From: Rhynochetos jubatus
Lineage: Eukaryota; Chordata; Aves; Eurypygiformes; Rhynochetidae
Direction: 5' to 3'
Length of the DNA stretch: 64,000 bases
Assembly: GCA_027574665.1 (NCBI GenBank)
Contig: CM050648.1
Coordinates: forward strand, 139,438,175-139,502,174
In this document: positions 63,343 through 64,000 of the stretch, piece after piece
How positions within the stretch are numbered: position 1 is the first letter of the stretch
Layout of the letters: each line of letters begins with the position of its first letter
The notes under the pieces: model-generated
Told to the model about the DNA's origin: nothing
Seen by the model: only the letters and a program-made list of their open reading frames with translations
Database searches by the model: none
Program-made: the position numbers and the translations under genes

Positions 63343-64000
63343 GGAACTTTCCACGTGGCCTAAGCCATTTACCTCTGCTTTTTCTAGGGCCTTAAAATCA
63401 TCCTTTAGTGTCAGAGGGGATTATGCTCCTGCTGCAGTAATCTGTGAATTGCTGACAGGTGCTGGGTCTGACCTGTGGATAATCATGGATCCTGTGTTAG
63501 GGGTCACAAGCCACAAAAAATGCTTGTTTCCATTTACCTGACACTGGTGTCATCCAACACCTCAACAATACTGTCCTAGAATGGGTGAAAGAGGCTATAT
63601 GTATAAATAGCTAAATCAGTAATTTAATCCTGAGGAATGTGGATCCTGGAATGTTTTAATTAAAATGAGTTTGCTGTAAGTAGGTCCTGTCTTCACTGGG
63701 GTTTAGGAACCATCCTTCCTGCACAGGTGGTTTGCTTTTGAATTCTTTTGTCTCCACTCATATGCATGAGAATGAAAAGGGCTAGGGGAGATCAGCTTCC
63801 CATGCAAATAGTGTCAAATAGCTTTTGGGTTTTATGTTTATTGCCCTTATCCCTTTCCTCATGACCACAGGGTGCTTCCAGGGGACCGTCCCCCAGGCGA
63901 TGCTGTTTCCAGCACTGTCCCTGCTAGCCTGATCGTTATATGGATTTGCACTCCGTGTGGCTCTGCTGACAGTTGCTGAGGCACAGACCCTGCTTGTGTT

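Larger units (their letters stand above)
1..64000 (+). other. PRKCH: PRKCH locus, internal part of the gene (both ends outside the window)
   Basis: All supported exons lie on the + strand in the order expected for a novel-class protein kinase C, and together they give an uninterrupted 305-codon reading frame. The pseudosubstrate reads [13 protein letters not shown], which fits the eta isoform; the closest paralogue, epsilon, has a Gly-Ala-Val core at this place. PKC eta is a diacylglycerol- and phorbol-ester-activated, calcium-independent Ser/Thr kinase acting at membranes, known from epithelial differentiation and immune cells. By my recollection of the human protein the visible part corresponds to about residues 122-426 of about 683; that numbering is inferred. 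The C2 exon and promoter are missing on the left and most of the kinase domain is missing on the right. Confidence 0.95.
59930..64000 (+). other. PRKCH: PRKCH intron, 5' part, continues beyond the window
   Basis: The donor is GTAAGT. No sequence encoding the next kinase segment is found before 64000. The stretch holds two ancient CR1/L3-like remnants, an AT dinucleotide tract and a T-rich tract. Nothing recognisable lies in 62610-64000 apart from the T-rich run near 63.3 kb. Confidence 0.88.

Noticed and set aside
59930..64000. The next kinase exon
   Set aside because: No frame shows the expected hinge text, HRD or DFG motifs. It should lie to the right of the window.
1..64000. tRNA, rRNA or a novel multi-gene system
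   Set aside because: No cloverleaf-like gene, ribosomal text or gene cluster was seen. Everything coding is PRKCH or transposon remnant.

Overview
The window is a piece of bird nuclear genome. Evidence for a bird is the dense set of CR1 LINE fragments, most carrying the typical avian 3' end (CATAGAATGGTTTGGGTTGG and its complement), two solo LTRs of an endogenous-retrovirus family common in birds, and a vertebrate gene with large introns and standard GT-AG splice sites. The species cannot be named from the sequence. The LTR type suggests Neoaves, but that is an inference.

The only gene I can support is protein kinase C eta (PRKCH), on the + strand and running through the whole window. Both ends lie outside. 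Eight consecutive coding exons are present (29397-29460, 51291-51441, 52264-52298, 53773-53861, 55514-55643, 56585-56712, 58896-59039, 59756-59929). They sum to 915 nt, exactly 305 codons, with matching phases at every junction and no internal stop. They encode the end of the N-terminal C2 region, the pseudosubstrate, both zinc-binding C1 domains, the V3 hinge and the start of the kinase N-lobe (P-loop, catalytic lysine, alpha-C glutamate). The N-terminal C2 exon with the start codon and promoter should lie left of position 1. The rest of the kinase (HRD, DFG, activation loop, C-tail) should lie right of 64000.

Layout: 1-29396 is the 3' part of the first large intron. 29461-51290 is a 21.8 kb intron. 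51291-59929 is a compact cluster of seven exons. 59930-64000 is the start of another intron. The introns hold at least eight avian CR1 fragments in both orientations (including one CR1 abutting or inside another and one inside an LTR), two ancient CR1/L3-like remnants, two solo LTRs (one with a perfect 5-bp target-site duplication), a perfect three-copy 88-bp tandem repeat, and several low-complexity tracts. I found no rRNA, tRNA, CRISPR array, second gene or novel multi-gene system.

The most interesting local structures are the identical 3 x 88 bp minisatellite just upstream of the first visible exon, a perfect 14-bp inverted repeat that appears to have arisen inside an LTR, the inverted CR1 pairs that bracket the 64-nt exon, a canonical G-quadruplex motif, and a cluster of three TTAATTAA sites.
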